Below the pieces are notes generated by a model. It saw only the letters and a program-made list of their open reading frames with translations. It had not been told where the DNA came from and made no database searches. Below, piece by piece: positions 54,648 to 64,000 of a stretch of 64,000 nucleotides of DNA. How positions within the stretch are numbered: position 1 is the first letter of the stretch; each line of letters opens with the position of its first letter. This DNA comes from Flammula alnicola (Eukaryota > Basidiomycota > Agaricomycetes > Agaricales > Strophariaceae). A program made the position numbers and the translations under genes. The DNA lies in contig JADNRV010000028.1 in assembly GCA_015499995.1 (NCBI GenBank), positions 310,001-374,000 of the forward strand, read 5' to 3'.

Positions 54648-55565
54648 CTGCCTGAAACCCAGATAGGTAGCCTTGCAGCTACAGATTGTCTGTCATTGCA
54701 GTGTTGTTAATGCTACCACATGAACAATAGATAGGAATTAGGATGGACAGGAGGGTCACCCAGATACAAGAAGAACTTGCTAGGCCCTCTCTGATTAAAT
54801 GGCAAAATTGATGTGGTCATAGCTAAGCAGGGGCTGAAGCCCCCACTACTGTCTAGCAAATCGGGTCTCTACTAGATATGGTGTGACGAGATGCCCATAA
54901 GGGCTGCCAAGTCAAGTGTGGAACAACCACACCCCTTGCCCTTGCAGGTCTGGAACAGTCCCTCATCTGACTCCAGCGGGGTGCTGGGAGAAGGAGAACA
55001 TGGTAGGGTGCTCCTCCAGATAGGTCACCAGCTCTGAAATGAGTTTCAGTGTGCGGCACCTCCAAGGCTGCTTTCTGCACTTGAATAAATGTTTGCATGT
55101 CTGGGGATAAGTCTCGCACTCACATGCGAGGGCCCGAGGGTCATCAATTTTGAACCGCTTATAATATGAGCTGATCGGAGCATGATTTGTTATTACACAG
55201 CACATGTGGATGAAGAGCTGGGAGCTCTTACTGCGGAACTGGAGCCACGGACCTCCTTGGATAGGAGTGGGCTGGATGGGGTCTCTGTTTACCCCTTGCA
55301 GCTCCAAGAAGTTGGAGCCAAGCAGAAAAGACTGATTAGAAATTTGTTGTTTCCAGTCAGCACATGCTGATTTGTCCACAAAATTGCAGACATATTGGAG
55401 AGAGAGTTTAGTGGTAGGAATGACAGTAACACCGTGCATACCAGCAACAAGATCATGTGCTTCCTGATGAACTCTCCACTCCATGTCGGAGGGAGACTCG
55501 ATGAAAGTAACCTTGTGGTCAGGTGAGCACCTGAACCAAGGTTCAAGAATGCGACACACCATCAG
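54648..55565 (-). pseudogene. LINE H ORF2 RNase H/C-terminal fragment
   Basis: Open from 55562 to 54963: MVCRILEPWFRCSPDHKVTF, SSYYKRFKIDDPRALACECE, CETYPQTCKHLFKC. It is the same subfamily as LINE B (LEPWFRxSPDHKVTFI shared). 3' UTR at 54648-54960. Confidence 0.85.
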
Positions 55566-55679
55566 CGACTGAAAGCCAGCACATCAGTGTTGAATAAATC
55601 ATCCAATGCATCCAAGTCTTCAGTGGCAAAGGAAAAGAAAGAGGGGTGAACCATAGCTTTGAAAACTTCTCTAAATGAG

Positions 55680-57264
55680 GCTGTTTGAACAGGAATGTTT
55701 CAGTGGCATCCTACCCAGTTGGCAAATTATAAAGCCAAACTTCAAGATCTCAATCCACACTTCAAAATCAATGAAGCCAATACCACCCTTGCATGGCTGG
55801 TTAGACATTCAAAATGTGCAGAGAATATTCTCATGGCAATGCCTTATGACACTGGCCACTTCAAAGAGCATTTGAAGACCTGCCAAGGAAAGAAGAATCT
55901 GTCCACTGCAGCTAATACACGGACATTAGATTCTATGTTTTCTTCATCACAACAGCCGGGTGTCACTGTTAGAGCACCAGGGAAATTTAAGGTGTCTTCT
56001 TTGTCCAAGGTCATTAAGCTCTGGCCTTGTCCAGGTCTGACAGAAGCTGACAATGGCCGAATCACACAATATCTCAAGCACACAGAGTATGGCTCAGGTG
56101 GAGGTGTTAGCGAGCATATTCTAGCAGAGGAAATGTTTGAAACCAAATATTCATTGTTACACTCATCGCAAAAGGAGGCAGTTACCTTGAGGCAGCTACA
56201 AACACACCGCTGGCGACTTGATCACCCACATAAATGCATCTTTGCAATTGGTGATAAGAAATGCCTTAAAAATGTCAAAGCAGACAATGGTGATCATACT
56301 ACCATTAAGCCATGCACTGAATACAAAGCATTGCTTTCCCTCCTGGCTTTCCAGATGGCCATTTTGAAGTCTAAACCTGAGGATAAAAATTGTCATTTCA
56401 TTCCTCTCAGATATCAAAATTCTGCAATTGGGGAGATACATACGAACAAGATTGGTCTTAGGAATTTATTATCTAAAGTAAATCTTCTTTTTCATTTTAC
56501 AGATAGATGTTTACTTATTATCATTCTAGGAGAGCGAGGACAACATTTTGTTGCACTTTGCACACCAATTTGCACAAACCAAATTTGGAAAAGATAATGT
56601 CTTCGTTGATATGATCAAAGTCATGATTGTAAAAGTGGAGCATGAGGAAAGAGGGCATAGAATGAAAAATATGCAATATCCTCCTGCCTTTGATGAATGG
56701 TGCCATGAGCTTTTGTGCATCAGGCCTGAAGCATATTGCTCTTTCCAGTTAGCCTTTGGTGGTCATACGGAAAGGAGTTTCCATCAAATCTGAGGATCCA
56801 AATCATCCTTCATGCAGGGAATAGGTGCCCAAACCCTTGAGAGGGTGAAGCACTATTTTAAAGACTACGGCTATCCTTCAGAGGGACCACTTGCAACTGG
56901 TGTCAATGATATGAAGCTTTTGGCATCTTTCTGGCCATACTATGACAGCACTGAGAAAAAGTGGTTCATGGTTGGGGAAACAGGTGAACTAATGCATGTC
57001 ACAGATATTGAATGTCTTCAGGCTCAGATCAATGAAGCAAAGGACCTCAAAGCAATGAAGCTACACTTGTGGACTATGAGCATTCCACTTTCTCGCATCC
57101 CTCCTCTCATCCTTGCTGTGAGCCCCATTTCTTCCAAAAACAGCACTATACAACTCGCAAAAATAGAGGAAAGCTTACTTCGACTGATGATTTTTTCAGA
57201 GCAGAAATACAATGTTATCTCCCTTGGATCTGATGGAATAACCATCAAGCAGGAGGCTCATTAG
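55680..57264 (+). pseudogene. Unnamed zinc-binding, transposase-like family member, one stop
   Basis: After a probable acceptor (tttgaacag) the first exon runs 55689-56477 with a Cys/His element (HSKCAENILMAMPYDTGHFK, then EHLKTC) and a second Cys set (CIFAIGDKKCLKNV...KPC). A 52-bp intron (GTAAATCTTC...ATTCTAG, 56478-56528) leads to KESEDNILLHFAHQFAQTKF. The frame continues FQLAFGGHTERSFHQI, then TGA at 56791-56793, then QTLERVKHYFKDYGYPS, WPYYDSTEKKWFMVGETGEL and IPPLILAVSPISSKNS to a stop at 57264. I recognise it as like a large repeated family of agaricomycete proteins without a name. The architecture suggests a transposon protein but no catalytic triad is assigned. The 3' part is probably lost. 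Confidence 0.5.
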
Positions 57265-57659
57265 CAATTAATTCACTCTGGATTTGTACAGCTGATCCAT
57301 TATTGCATTCCACATCCTGCATTGGGAAGCCCTCCAATTATTATCAAGTTTTTTTTTGTTTTTTTTTTTTTTGTTTTTTAAATGAACAATTTATATTCCA
57401 ATGCACGAATGCAGCTTGGACTCTAACTAATACAAACGAGTATGTTACAATACCCAATGCAAAAGAAAGAAATTGGTTGCTTGCAGGGGAGCATGCAGCA
57501 TGCGTGAGCGCGACTGCGTCGCAGCCTGAAACCCAAATAACAGACCTTGCAGCCCAGGAAATACAAGTGCGCAGTGTTGTTAATGCTACTGCAGACCTGA
57601 TAAATATGGATTAAAAGGGTAGACAGGGGGGTCACCCAGATGAAGTCAGAGCTTGCCTG

Positions 57660-58815
57660 GCTCTCTCCACTTCGTTGGCAAACTCGATGTTGTCGTTACA
57701 CCATGGCGGGTCCTCATGCATGCAATAGACTCAGAGAGTCACAAGTGAAGCCATGCAATAAACACAGCTGTGGCCCTTGTGGGATTTATTACACCAAACT
57801 GGAAACACCTGCAGGCACTAGGTCTTGGGCCAAGGCCCCAGCTGCACCCAGGATCACCCCCTATCTGAAGTCCCTCATCCAACTCCAGCTTGGGGCCGGT
57901 TGAACGCAAACGCACTAGGGTTGTCACTCAGAAATTTCTCAAGACCCCACACTAGGTGCGGGGCCCTGTGAGGTAGCATATGCAATTTCTTGCACTTGAA
58001 TAAATGAGCGCACATCTGAAGATAAACCTCACACGTGCACCTGAGAGCCAATGGGTCATTGATTTTGAACCACTCATAGTACGAGCTGATCAGAGCATGA
58101 TTCATTATGACACGGCACATGCAGGCAAACAACTGAGAGTTGCAACCACCCACTTCAAGCCATGGCCCCGCAAATGGGGGTCAGATAGAGAGGATTAGCC
58201 TTTAGATCCTCTAACTCCAAGAAATTGGAGCCAAGCATGTGGGGAGCCTCGTCGACCCTAGTTGACCAGGAATCCCTAGCGACTTGATCAGCTCTCGACT
58301 TGAGCCAAGCAACAGATAAAGGGGTATTTGGGGTAACATGTATGCCCGGAAATCTGAGGACAAGGTCATGAGCCTCTTGATGAATATCCCACTCCATATC
58401 GGAGGGAGACTGCAAAAATGACTTTACAGCTACCACCACCCCGGAACCATCATTCAAGTGTCTGACACACTACCAGAGATGAGCCCTGATGAGAATGCGG
58501 GGAAGGATCTATGGACATACAAGCAGCATGCATCGAATCCGTGAAAATAACTATCCTGGTGATGTCTCCAAATGGTACCATTGCAGAGATAGCCACCGAG
58601 ATGGCATCGAGCTCAGCATCCATGCTAATAGCCCTTCTGGAAGAGTGACATCTGGCCAAGACCAGCACATCCTGCTGTTTGATAACAACACCATTGACGG
58701 CCTGCCAGGGCCCCAGAGGGACCAAGCCATTGACACCAGTATATGCAGTTCCTGGCTCATTATCACACTTCTTGATGAGTTTATCCAGTATGATTTTCCA
58801 CGCAGCATCAGTGCA
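57660..58815 (-). pseudogene. LINE I RNase H/C-terminal part
   Basis: AAWKIILDKLIKKCDNEPGT, YTGVNGLVPLGPWQA (the DGS of RNase H is NGL here), DAELDAISVAISAM and VIFTDSMHAACMS, then after frameshifts EWDIHQEAHDLVLRF, LGSNFLELEDLKANPLYLT and CTCEVYLQMCAHLFKC. Ends FNRPQAGVG at 57875. Confidence 0.85.
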
Positions 58816-59702
58816 TGACACGAAACTCGTCAACCTGGTCCATAAGATTGACAAAGCCTTCCACGATGCTGGCAGTGCCAACTGGGTGCTGTCAGCGTCA
58901 CACGCATACGATGGCATATCTCTTGCCACCTCCGTTGTATCCACCCAAAGCGATCTTGAGATCGCCCGTGGGTGGGTCCACCGCATCCTCCCTGAATCTG
59001 ACACTGTCAAGGTGTCAGTCAGTCTCCCAGAGTCAGAGTCCCAGCTTCCACATCGTACCTTCGGGTTCTCAACTTACCTGCTTATGGTAACTTCGCCAGT
59101 AAGACCCTTACCACAGGGGACGAAGTGAAGATGGCAATTCTTGCCTCTCCACTTTCTATCCATGCGCCATTCAAATCCATGCCTCGGATTATGCACAACT
59201 CCAAGAAGAGCACCACATGCGTGGCATTCATCAATATCTGGGACTCAGAGACTCTCAATCGGGAGCCCGCGCGAAGGCCCTCATTGGGAAGACCTTCATG
59301 TTCCATGGCAGGGCTGTCTGAATTCTTTCGGCAGGTGCCAACCCTGGTGTCCCTCTGTGCACTAGGTGCTGGAGGTGAGGCCACCCATCTAATGTGTGCA
59401 GGGCTCCTCAGCCCCGCTGCGCTCATTGCGCCGGGCCGCATGAAGAGGAGGTACATCGTATCACCTCCTCGTGCTGCAAGGGAAATCCCAAGGCAACTCT
59501 GCCAGTACCACCCACCCCAACTGGTACGGACTGCCCCCATGCTCTGCGCTGCCCTAACTGCAAGGGTGCGCATAAACCTTATGACAGGAAATGTCATTTC
59601 TGGAACAACCAATATGATTGCGATTGGATCGATGCCAAATATGCCCAGGTATGTGAATACTGGATTCAACGTCATGCACTCCACTCACAGAACGTAGCTT
59701 AA
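58815..59702 (+). pseudogene. LINE J ORF1 C-terminal part
   Basis: Starts at HDTKLVNLVHKIDKAFHDAG and runs to SVSLPESE, then frameshifts to VKMAILASPLSIHAPFKSMP and on to the knuckles (CRAPQPRCAHCAGPHEEEVH, CPNCKGAHKPYDRKC). A TGA at about 59379 replaces a TGG of LINE A. Ends TAATG at 59700-59704, as in LINE A. Confidence 0.85.
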
Positions 59703-61857
59703 TGCAGGCACAAATGCTTGATGAGATACGGGTGTTGAGCTGGAACGTGGCAAGGGACAGGATGTCCCTCGATGTAATTCTTAGGACATGTATGAATATA
59801 TATGATGTGTTATTCATCCAAGAGCCTCCCTGGAGGCATATAAGAACTGCCCCATCTGCGAAGAGCAGAAAGAGTGAAGATGTAGTCAGCGCGCCCAACC
59901 ACCCAGATTGGCTGGCTATGGTGCGCCCCACCACTCCTGACGAGCGACCTCAGGTCATGACCTATGTTTCAACTAGGCTGGCCCGGTATCGCCCGGCTCA
60001 ACGACAGGATATTATTGATCATCCCAACATCATGGTTCTCTCTCTCTCATCAGGTGAGAGTTCCTTCTACCTTCTGAATGTCTACTCAGACTCTGATCAT
60101 GGGGCCATCAACTGGCTCAAGGATCACGATCGAGATCTTCCCAAGTGTCATTTGATGATGGGAGACTTTAATGCACACTCCCCAGAGTGGGACCCCAGTT
60201 CCTCTCAGGAGGGGTGTGCTCTCTCACTGCAGCAATCTGCGGCTATCCTTGGGCTCGAGCTTGCCACCTTTGGCAATCCTGGGCCTACACACATACCACG
60301 AGATCGCACCAAATGCAGCACGGTGATAGATCTGGCCTTTGTCCCCCCCGATCAGGTGGGGAATGGATCTACAGTCTGATGCCCAGACATCCAGCTTAAA
60401 TCAGACCATATCCCGATTTATACTACACTGGACATCCTTCCCGCCCCTGACGGGGCAGTTCGGATGTCTCTTCCTATGGAGTCTGTTTAGGCCTTCGTTA
60501 ATTCTATCACTTCGGGACTTGCGACTATAGATCCAGCGACCCCGATGAATACCAAGAATCAGATTGAGACTGCGGCCCAAGAAGTGGCGTGGATTTTCTC
60601 GGATGCGTGGACTTCTCATGCTAAAGAGACCTCTATTAATAAGCGTTCGAAGCCCTGGTGGTCCCAGGAGTGTTTGGATGCTCTGCTCAAATTTTGGGGG
60701 GATCGCTCCCCTAAGAATTGAAAATCTTTGTAGGCAATAGTCCGGGAAACTAAGCGCGTCTTCTTCAATGAACAAATTGCAGAGATTGCATCTGTCAATA
60801 AGCAACCGTGGGACCTGATGAATTGGGTCCAACAGCAGAAGCTACCTCCCAGCGAGGCCATCCAGTACCGTGGTGAGCCTTGTAATGATCTGCCTGCCTT
60901 GTGGGATGCCCTGCATGGCACGTATAATTCAGCATCAGACAGAACATACGATGCCAACTTGTTGGAGTCCATCCCCGCACTACCAGTGTGGGAGTGGGCC
61001 CCTTTTTCCCCACTGGAACTCACGGAGGCTCTCTCTGCATGTTCCAGTCTTTTCTCTCCGGGTCCGGATCATGTCAATTGGTCCCACCTGAAGGGGATTG
61101 TACGTCGGGATCCTCACTCGGTTGAGGTCCTGATCTTGATTGCCAATGCCTGCATACGTGTGGGGTATTGGCCGTCTCCCTTCAAGGAGTCTATGTCAGT
61201 TATAATTCCTAAACCGGGCAAGCCCTCATACTCTACCCCCAAGGCGTTCAGGCCTATAGTGCTCCTGAACACTGTGGGTAAATTGATCGAGAAAATGATC
61301 TCGAATCACATTCAATTTGACTCTGTCAGATTGGACATATTTCACCCAAATCAAGTTGGAGGCATCAGAGGGCGCTCCACTGAGGATGCGGGCCTGTTCC
61401 TAACTCACTATATGAGGGCAGGGTGGGCTAAGGGGTTGAGGACTAGCGTGGTCACCTTCGACCTCACTCAGTTCTTCCCTTCTCTTAATCATGAGGTCCT
61501 TGTGATTATTCTTCAGAAGCTTGGCTTTCCGCCATTGGTGGTCAAGTTTTTCAGTTCTTACCTGGTAGAGAAGAAGACGCAGTATGCATGGAACTCCTTC
61601 CTGTTGGATCCTCTCCAGGCTGGCGTGGGCGTGGGTCAGGGCTCTGCTCTGTCTCCTGTCCTGTCAGCCCTTTACTTGGCACCCATAATGCGCTTGTTCT
61701 ACAAGAGGTGCCGCGAGATCCATCTCGAGGTTGATCTCCTATCATATGTCGATGATGGAACCCTGATTACTCAGGATGCTGGCTTGGACCCCAATGTTGT
61801 TAAGCTTCATAAGGCTTACAAGATTATATTTGAGTTGTTCACTAAGTTCGCTCTTGC
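59702..61857 (+). pseudogene. LINE J ORF2: endonuclease and RT, cut by LINE K
   Basis: Open endonuclease 59702-60379 (LSWNVARDRMSLDVIL, MMGDFNAHSPEWDPSSSQEG), then TGA at 60377-60379, TAG at 60487-60489 (CAG in LINE A) and TGA/TAG near 60719-60733 (TGG and CAG). It is open again from 60818 to 61857 with FDLTQFFPSLNH, GVGQGSALSPVLSALYLAPI and YVDDGTLITQDAGLDPN. LINE K poly(T) enters at about 61857 after FTKFALA. Confidence 0.9.
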
Positions 61858-62409
61858 TTTTATTTTTATTTTTAAAAATCAACAATTTATAAACCGGTGC
61901 ACGATAGCAGTCCGGCTGTCTAACTAATACAATCGTATGCTGCACTACAACTACAAAAGAAAGATGGGTGCTTGCAGGGGAGCGTGCGGCACGTGCGAGC
62001 ACGACGCGGGCGAGACTGCGAAGCAGCCTGAAACCCAAATGATGGACCTTGCAGCCCAGGTGGGCCGCCGTTGCGGCATTGTTAACGCCACCACACGAAT
62101 GGCAAATAAGGAGTATTGGGGGGACAGGGGGGTCACCCAGGTCTGAGAAGAGCCTGCCAGGCCCTCCCCGATTCACTGGTAAAATCTACGTGATCATAGC
62201 TAAGCAAGGGCCGAAACCCCCACCGCTGTCGACCAGGTCGGGTCCTCTGCAAACGGCGCATGACACCAGCTCAGAGACTCGACGCCACCGGCCCTGGAAT
62301 GACAGGGCCCTAGGCACTCGCGGAACTTCACCGCTGAATGACAGAAACTCACTGCGGGCAGCAGGACACTTTGACCACGGCCCCGCTCGAACCCAGGGTC
62401 GCCCCTCAT

Positions 62410-63200
62410 CCGAAGTCCCTCATCCGACTCCGGCAGGAGGCCAGTCGAAAGCAAACACATTAACATTGTCTTCCAGAAATTTCACAAGACCCCACACCAG
62501 GTGCGGCGCCCTATGAGGCAGCATCGGGAACTTAAGCACCCGAAAAGGTGGGCGCGCGTTTGAGGATAGACCTTGCACGTACACCCGAGAGCCAATGGAT
62601 CGTCGATTCTGAACTGCTCGTAATACGAGCTGATCAGAGCATGATTTGTTATTACACGGCACATGCGGGTGAACAACTGAGAGTTGCGACTGCCTGATTC
62701 AAGCCACGGCCCACTGCGAATGGGGGTCGGACAGAGAGGATTACCCTTTAGATCCTCCAGTTCCAGGAAGTTGGAACCAAGTAAGAAAGGCTGCTCATCA
62801 ACTGATGTCTTCCAGACAGCCCTCGCAGTTTGGTCAGCCTTGGCTTTGAGCCAGGCAACTGACAGAGGAGCATCCGGGGTGACATGCACCCCTGGAAACC
62901 CTGCAACGAGGTCATGAGCCTCTTGGTGAACGCCCCACTCCATGTCGGAGGGAGACTCTGCAAAAACGACTTTACGCTTGCTGCCACCACGGAACCATCG
63001 TTCAAGTGTCTGACAGACGGTCAGGGACGAGGCCTGATTCGAATGCAGGGAAGGGTCCACTGATAGGCGCGCAGCATGCATCACATCAGTGAAAATGACA
63101 ATACGGATGACATCTCCGAATGCAACAGCAGCGGAGATGGCAATCACGATGGCGGCGAGCTCAGCGTCAGTGCTGATAGCACGCCCGGTAGAGTGGCACC
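62410..63200 (-). pseudogene. LINE K RNase H and C-terminal region
   Basis: Open 63200-62482: RAISTDAELAAIVIAISAAV, VIFTDVMHAARLS, EWGVHQEAHDLVAGFPGVHV, LGSNFLELEDLKGNPLCPTP and CTCKVYPQTRAHLFGC. A +1 change near 62525 puts the last LPHRAPHLVWGLVKFLEDN and WPPAGVG in another frame, ending at 62420. Confidence 0.88.
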
Positions 63201-63600
63201 TTTTTTTTTTTTTTTTAAAAAAAATGAACAATTTATATAGCTGGTGCACGATAGCAGTCCGGGTGTCTACCTAATACAAACATATGCTGCACTACATAAG
63301 CAAAAGATAAACGGGTGCTCGCAGGGGAGCGTGCGGCGCATGCGAGCGCGATGCAGGCGAGACTGCGCAGCAGCCTGAAACCCAAATAACGGACCTTGCA
63401 GCCCAGGTGGTCCTACGTTATGGCGTTGTTAACGCTACCACACGATCGGCAAATAAGGAGTATTGGGTGGACAAGGGGGTCACCCAGATGAAGTCAGAGC
63501 TTGCCTGGCTCTCCCCACTTATTCGGCAAACTCGACGTTCTCGTTACACCAATGTGGGTCCTCCACGGGATATCGTGCCAAAAGCCGCCCACTAAGGCCG
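63201..63600 (-). mobile_element. LINE L, 400-bp 5'-truncated LINE tail with 14-bp TSD
   Basis: Poly(T) at 63201-63216 then LINE 3' UTR (caatttatatagctggtgca, acgctaccacacg) ending at 63600. Flanked by GGTAGAGTGGCACC at 63187-63200 and 63601-63614 inside the RNase H of LINE K. Only 3' UTR, no coding. Confidence 0.95.
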
Positions 63601-64000
63601 GGTAGAGTGGCACCTGGATAAGACCTGTGCCCCCTGCCACTTAAGTACAACACCAGTAGCTGCCTGCCAGGGCCCTGGGGGGACTGAGCCGTCAACTCCA
63701 GCATAGATAGTACTGGGTTCGTCGTCGCACTTCTCGATGAGCTTATCCAGTATGATCTTCCAAGCCGCCTCAGGGTCTGCAGCCCCAGAGCGAGTTGGGT
63801 AGTTAAGAAACTTGAACCAGCTCGCATGCCGATCCATGAGACAATGACCAGGCCTGGCATCTGGAGCAAATGGCTCCAGAGTCTCCAGACCAGATGGGTG
63901 AAACAGTGCGTTCCCTATAAGTCCGCTGGTCACTTTATGACAGTGATCGACAGGGATATGTTCGATGGCCCTCCGATGAGGGACGGCCTTCTTCAGGAGA

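Larger units (their letters stand above)
46991..55565 (-). mobile_element. LINE H, minus strand, interrupted by LINE G
   Basis: 3' end near 46991 (rc of gcagtctggtctctaacc...), a 3' UTR to 47096, then LINE G, then 54648-55565 with the rest of the 3' UTR and ORF2 C-terminus. Its UTR words (tagccttgcagctacagatt, gatggtatactatgc) match LINE B rather than LINE A, so B and H are one subfamily. 5'-truncated at about 55565. No poly(T) is seen at 46991, so the 3' edge may be eroded. Confidence 0.8.
57349..61857 (-). mobile_element. LINE I/J: LINE with its upstream half inverted
   Basis: 57349-58815 is a minus-strand LINE 3' half (poly(T) at 57349-57373, 3' UTR, C-terminus, RNase H). 58815-61857 is a plus-strand LINE segment from mid ORF1 to mid RT. 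The two meet head to head at about 58815 (cagcatcagtgcatgacacg). In LINE A coordinates the minus part starts near 33385 and the plus part spans 29581 to about 32604, still continuing where LINE K cuts it. That is the geometry of 5' inversion by twin priming. Two independent insertions remain possible. Confidence 0.7.
61857..64000 (-). mobile_element. LINE K, minus strand, continues past window end
   Basis: T-rich start ttttatttttatttttaaaa at 61857 is its 3' end. Then come the 3' UTR, C-terminus (62430-62520), RNase H to 63200, LINE L, and 63615-64000 with RNase H start (YAGVDGSVPPGPWQAATGVV) and the preceding linker. It is CpG-rich and little decayed, with only one frameshift seen near 62520, so it is among the youngest LINEs here. 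Confidence 0.92.

Overview
The window looks like a transposon graveyard from a filamentous basidiomycete, most probably an Agaricomycete. The evidence is a KDZ-type transposase with CxC5/CxC6-like cysteine clusters, short GT-AG introns of about 50 bp, an OrsD-like zinc-finger relic, a Helitron with a Rep-Pif1 protein, and a family of LINEs with a three-knuckle ORF1. Apart from a few unrecognised reading frames I see no ordinary host gene and no genuine tRNA or rRNA gene.

Layout. 1-5185 holds a minus-strand Helitron replicase-helicase gene whose main exon is open to the left window edge. 5.5-16.8 kb is low-gene, decayed DNA: an unrecognised minus-strand spliced ORF, a broken OrsD-type gene at 8.2-10.4 kb, LINE crumbs, and dispersed repeats. 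16.8-25.8 kb holds a hAT transposase relic, a non-autonomous element, a copia RNase H relic, a coiled-coil ORF, a small hAT-like MITE, and a zinc-knuckle gag-like relic. From 25.8 kb to the end almost everything is nested retro- and DNA-transposons.

The nest can be read from target-site duplications (TSDs). LINE A (28321-34881) sits in LINE B with a 15-bp TSD. A 1.4-kb DNA element (34949-36343) also sits in LINE B with an 8-bp TSD. A 2.5-kb DNA element (38655-41179) sits in LINE C with an 8-bp TSD. A solo LTR (43599-44200) sits in LINE F with a 5-bp TSD. A 1.06-kb inverted-repeat element, itself carrying a 318-bp MITE, sits in a copia relic. A 6.3-kb coding DNA transposon (47371-53676, TSD GATTAAAA) sits in LINE G, which sits in LINE H (12-bp TSD). 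LINE I/J at 57.3-61.9 kb looks like one 5'-inverted insertion. It is hit by LINE K, which is hit by the short LINE L (14-bp TSD).

The most interesting system is the family of DNA elements with tips GAGGTCTTT...AAAGTAC(TG) and 8-bp TSDs. The 6.3-kb member carries a KDZ/CxC transposase and an upstream, intrinsically disordered partner region, which may be a separate gene or a spliced N-terminal part. Four non-autonomous relatives share the tips but use different subterminal repeat words. Three family members carry an outward-facing tRNA-like pol III module near one end. All splice sites and protein-family assignments were made by eye, without searches.
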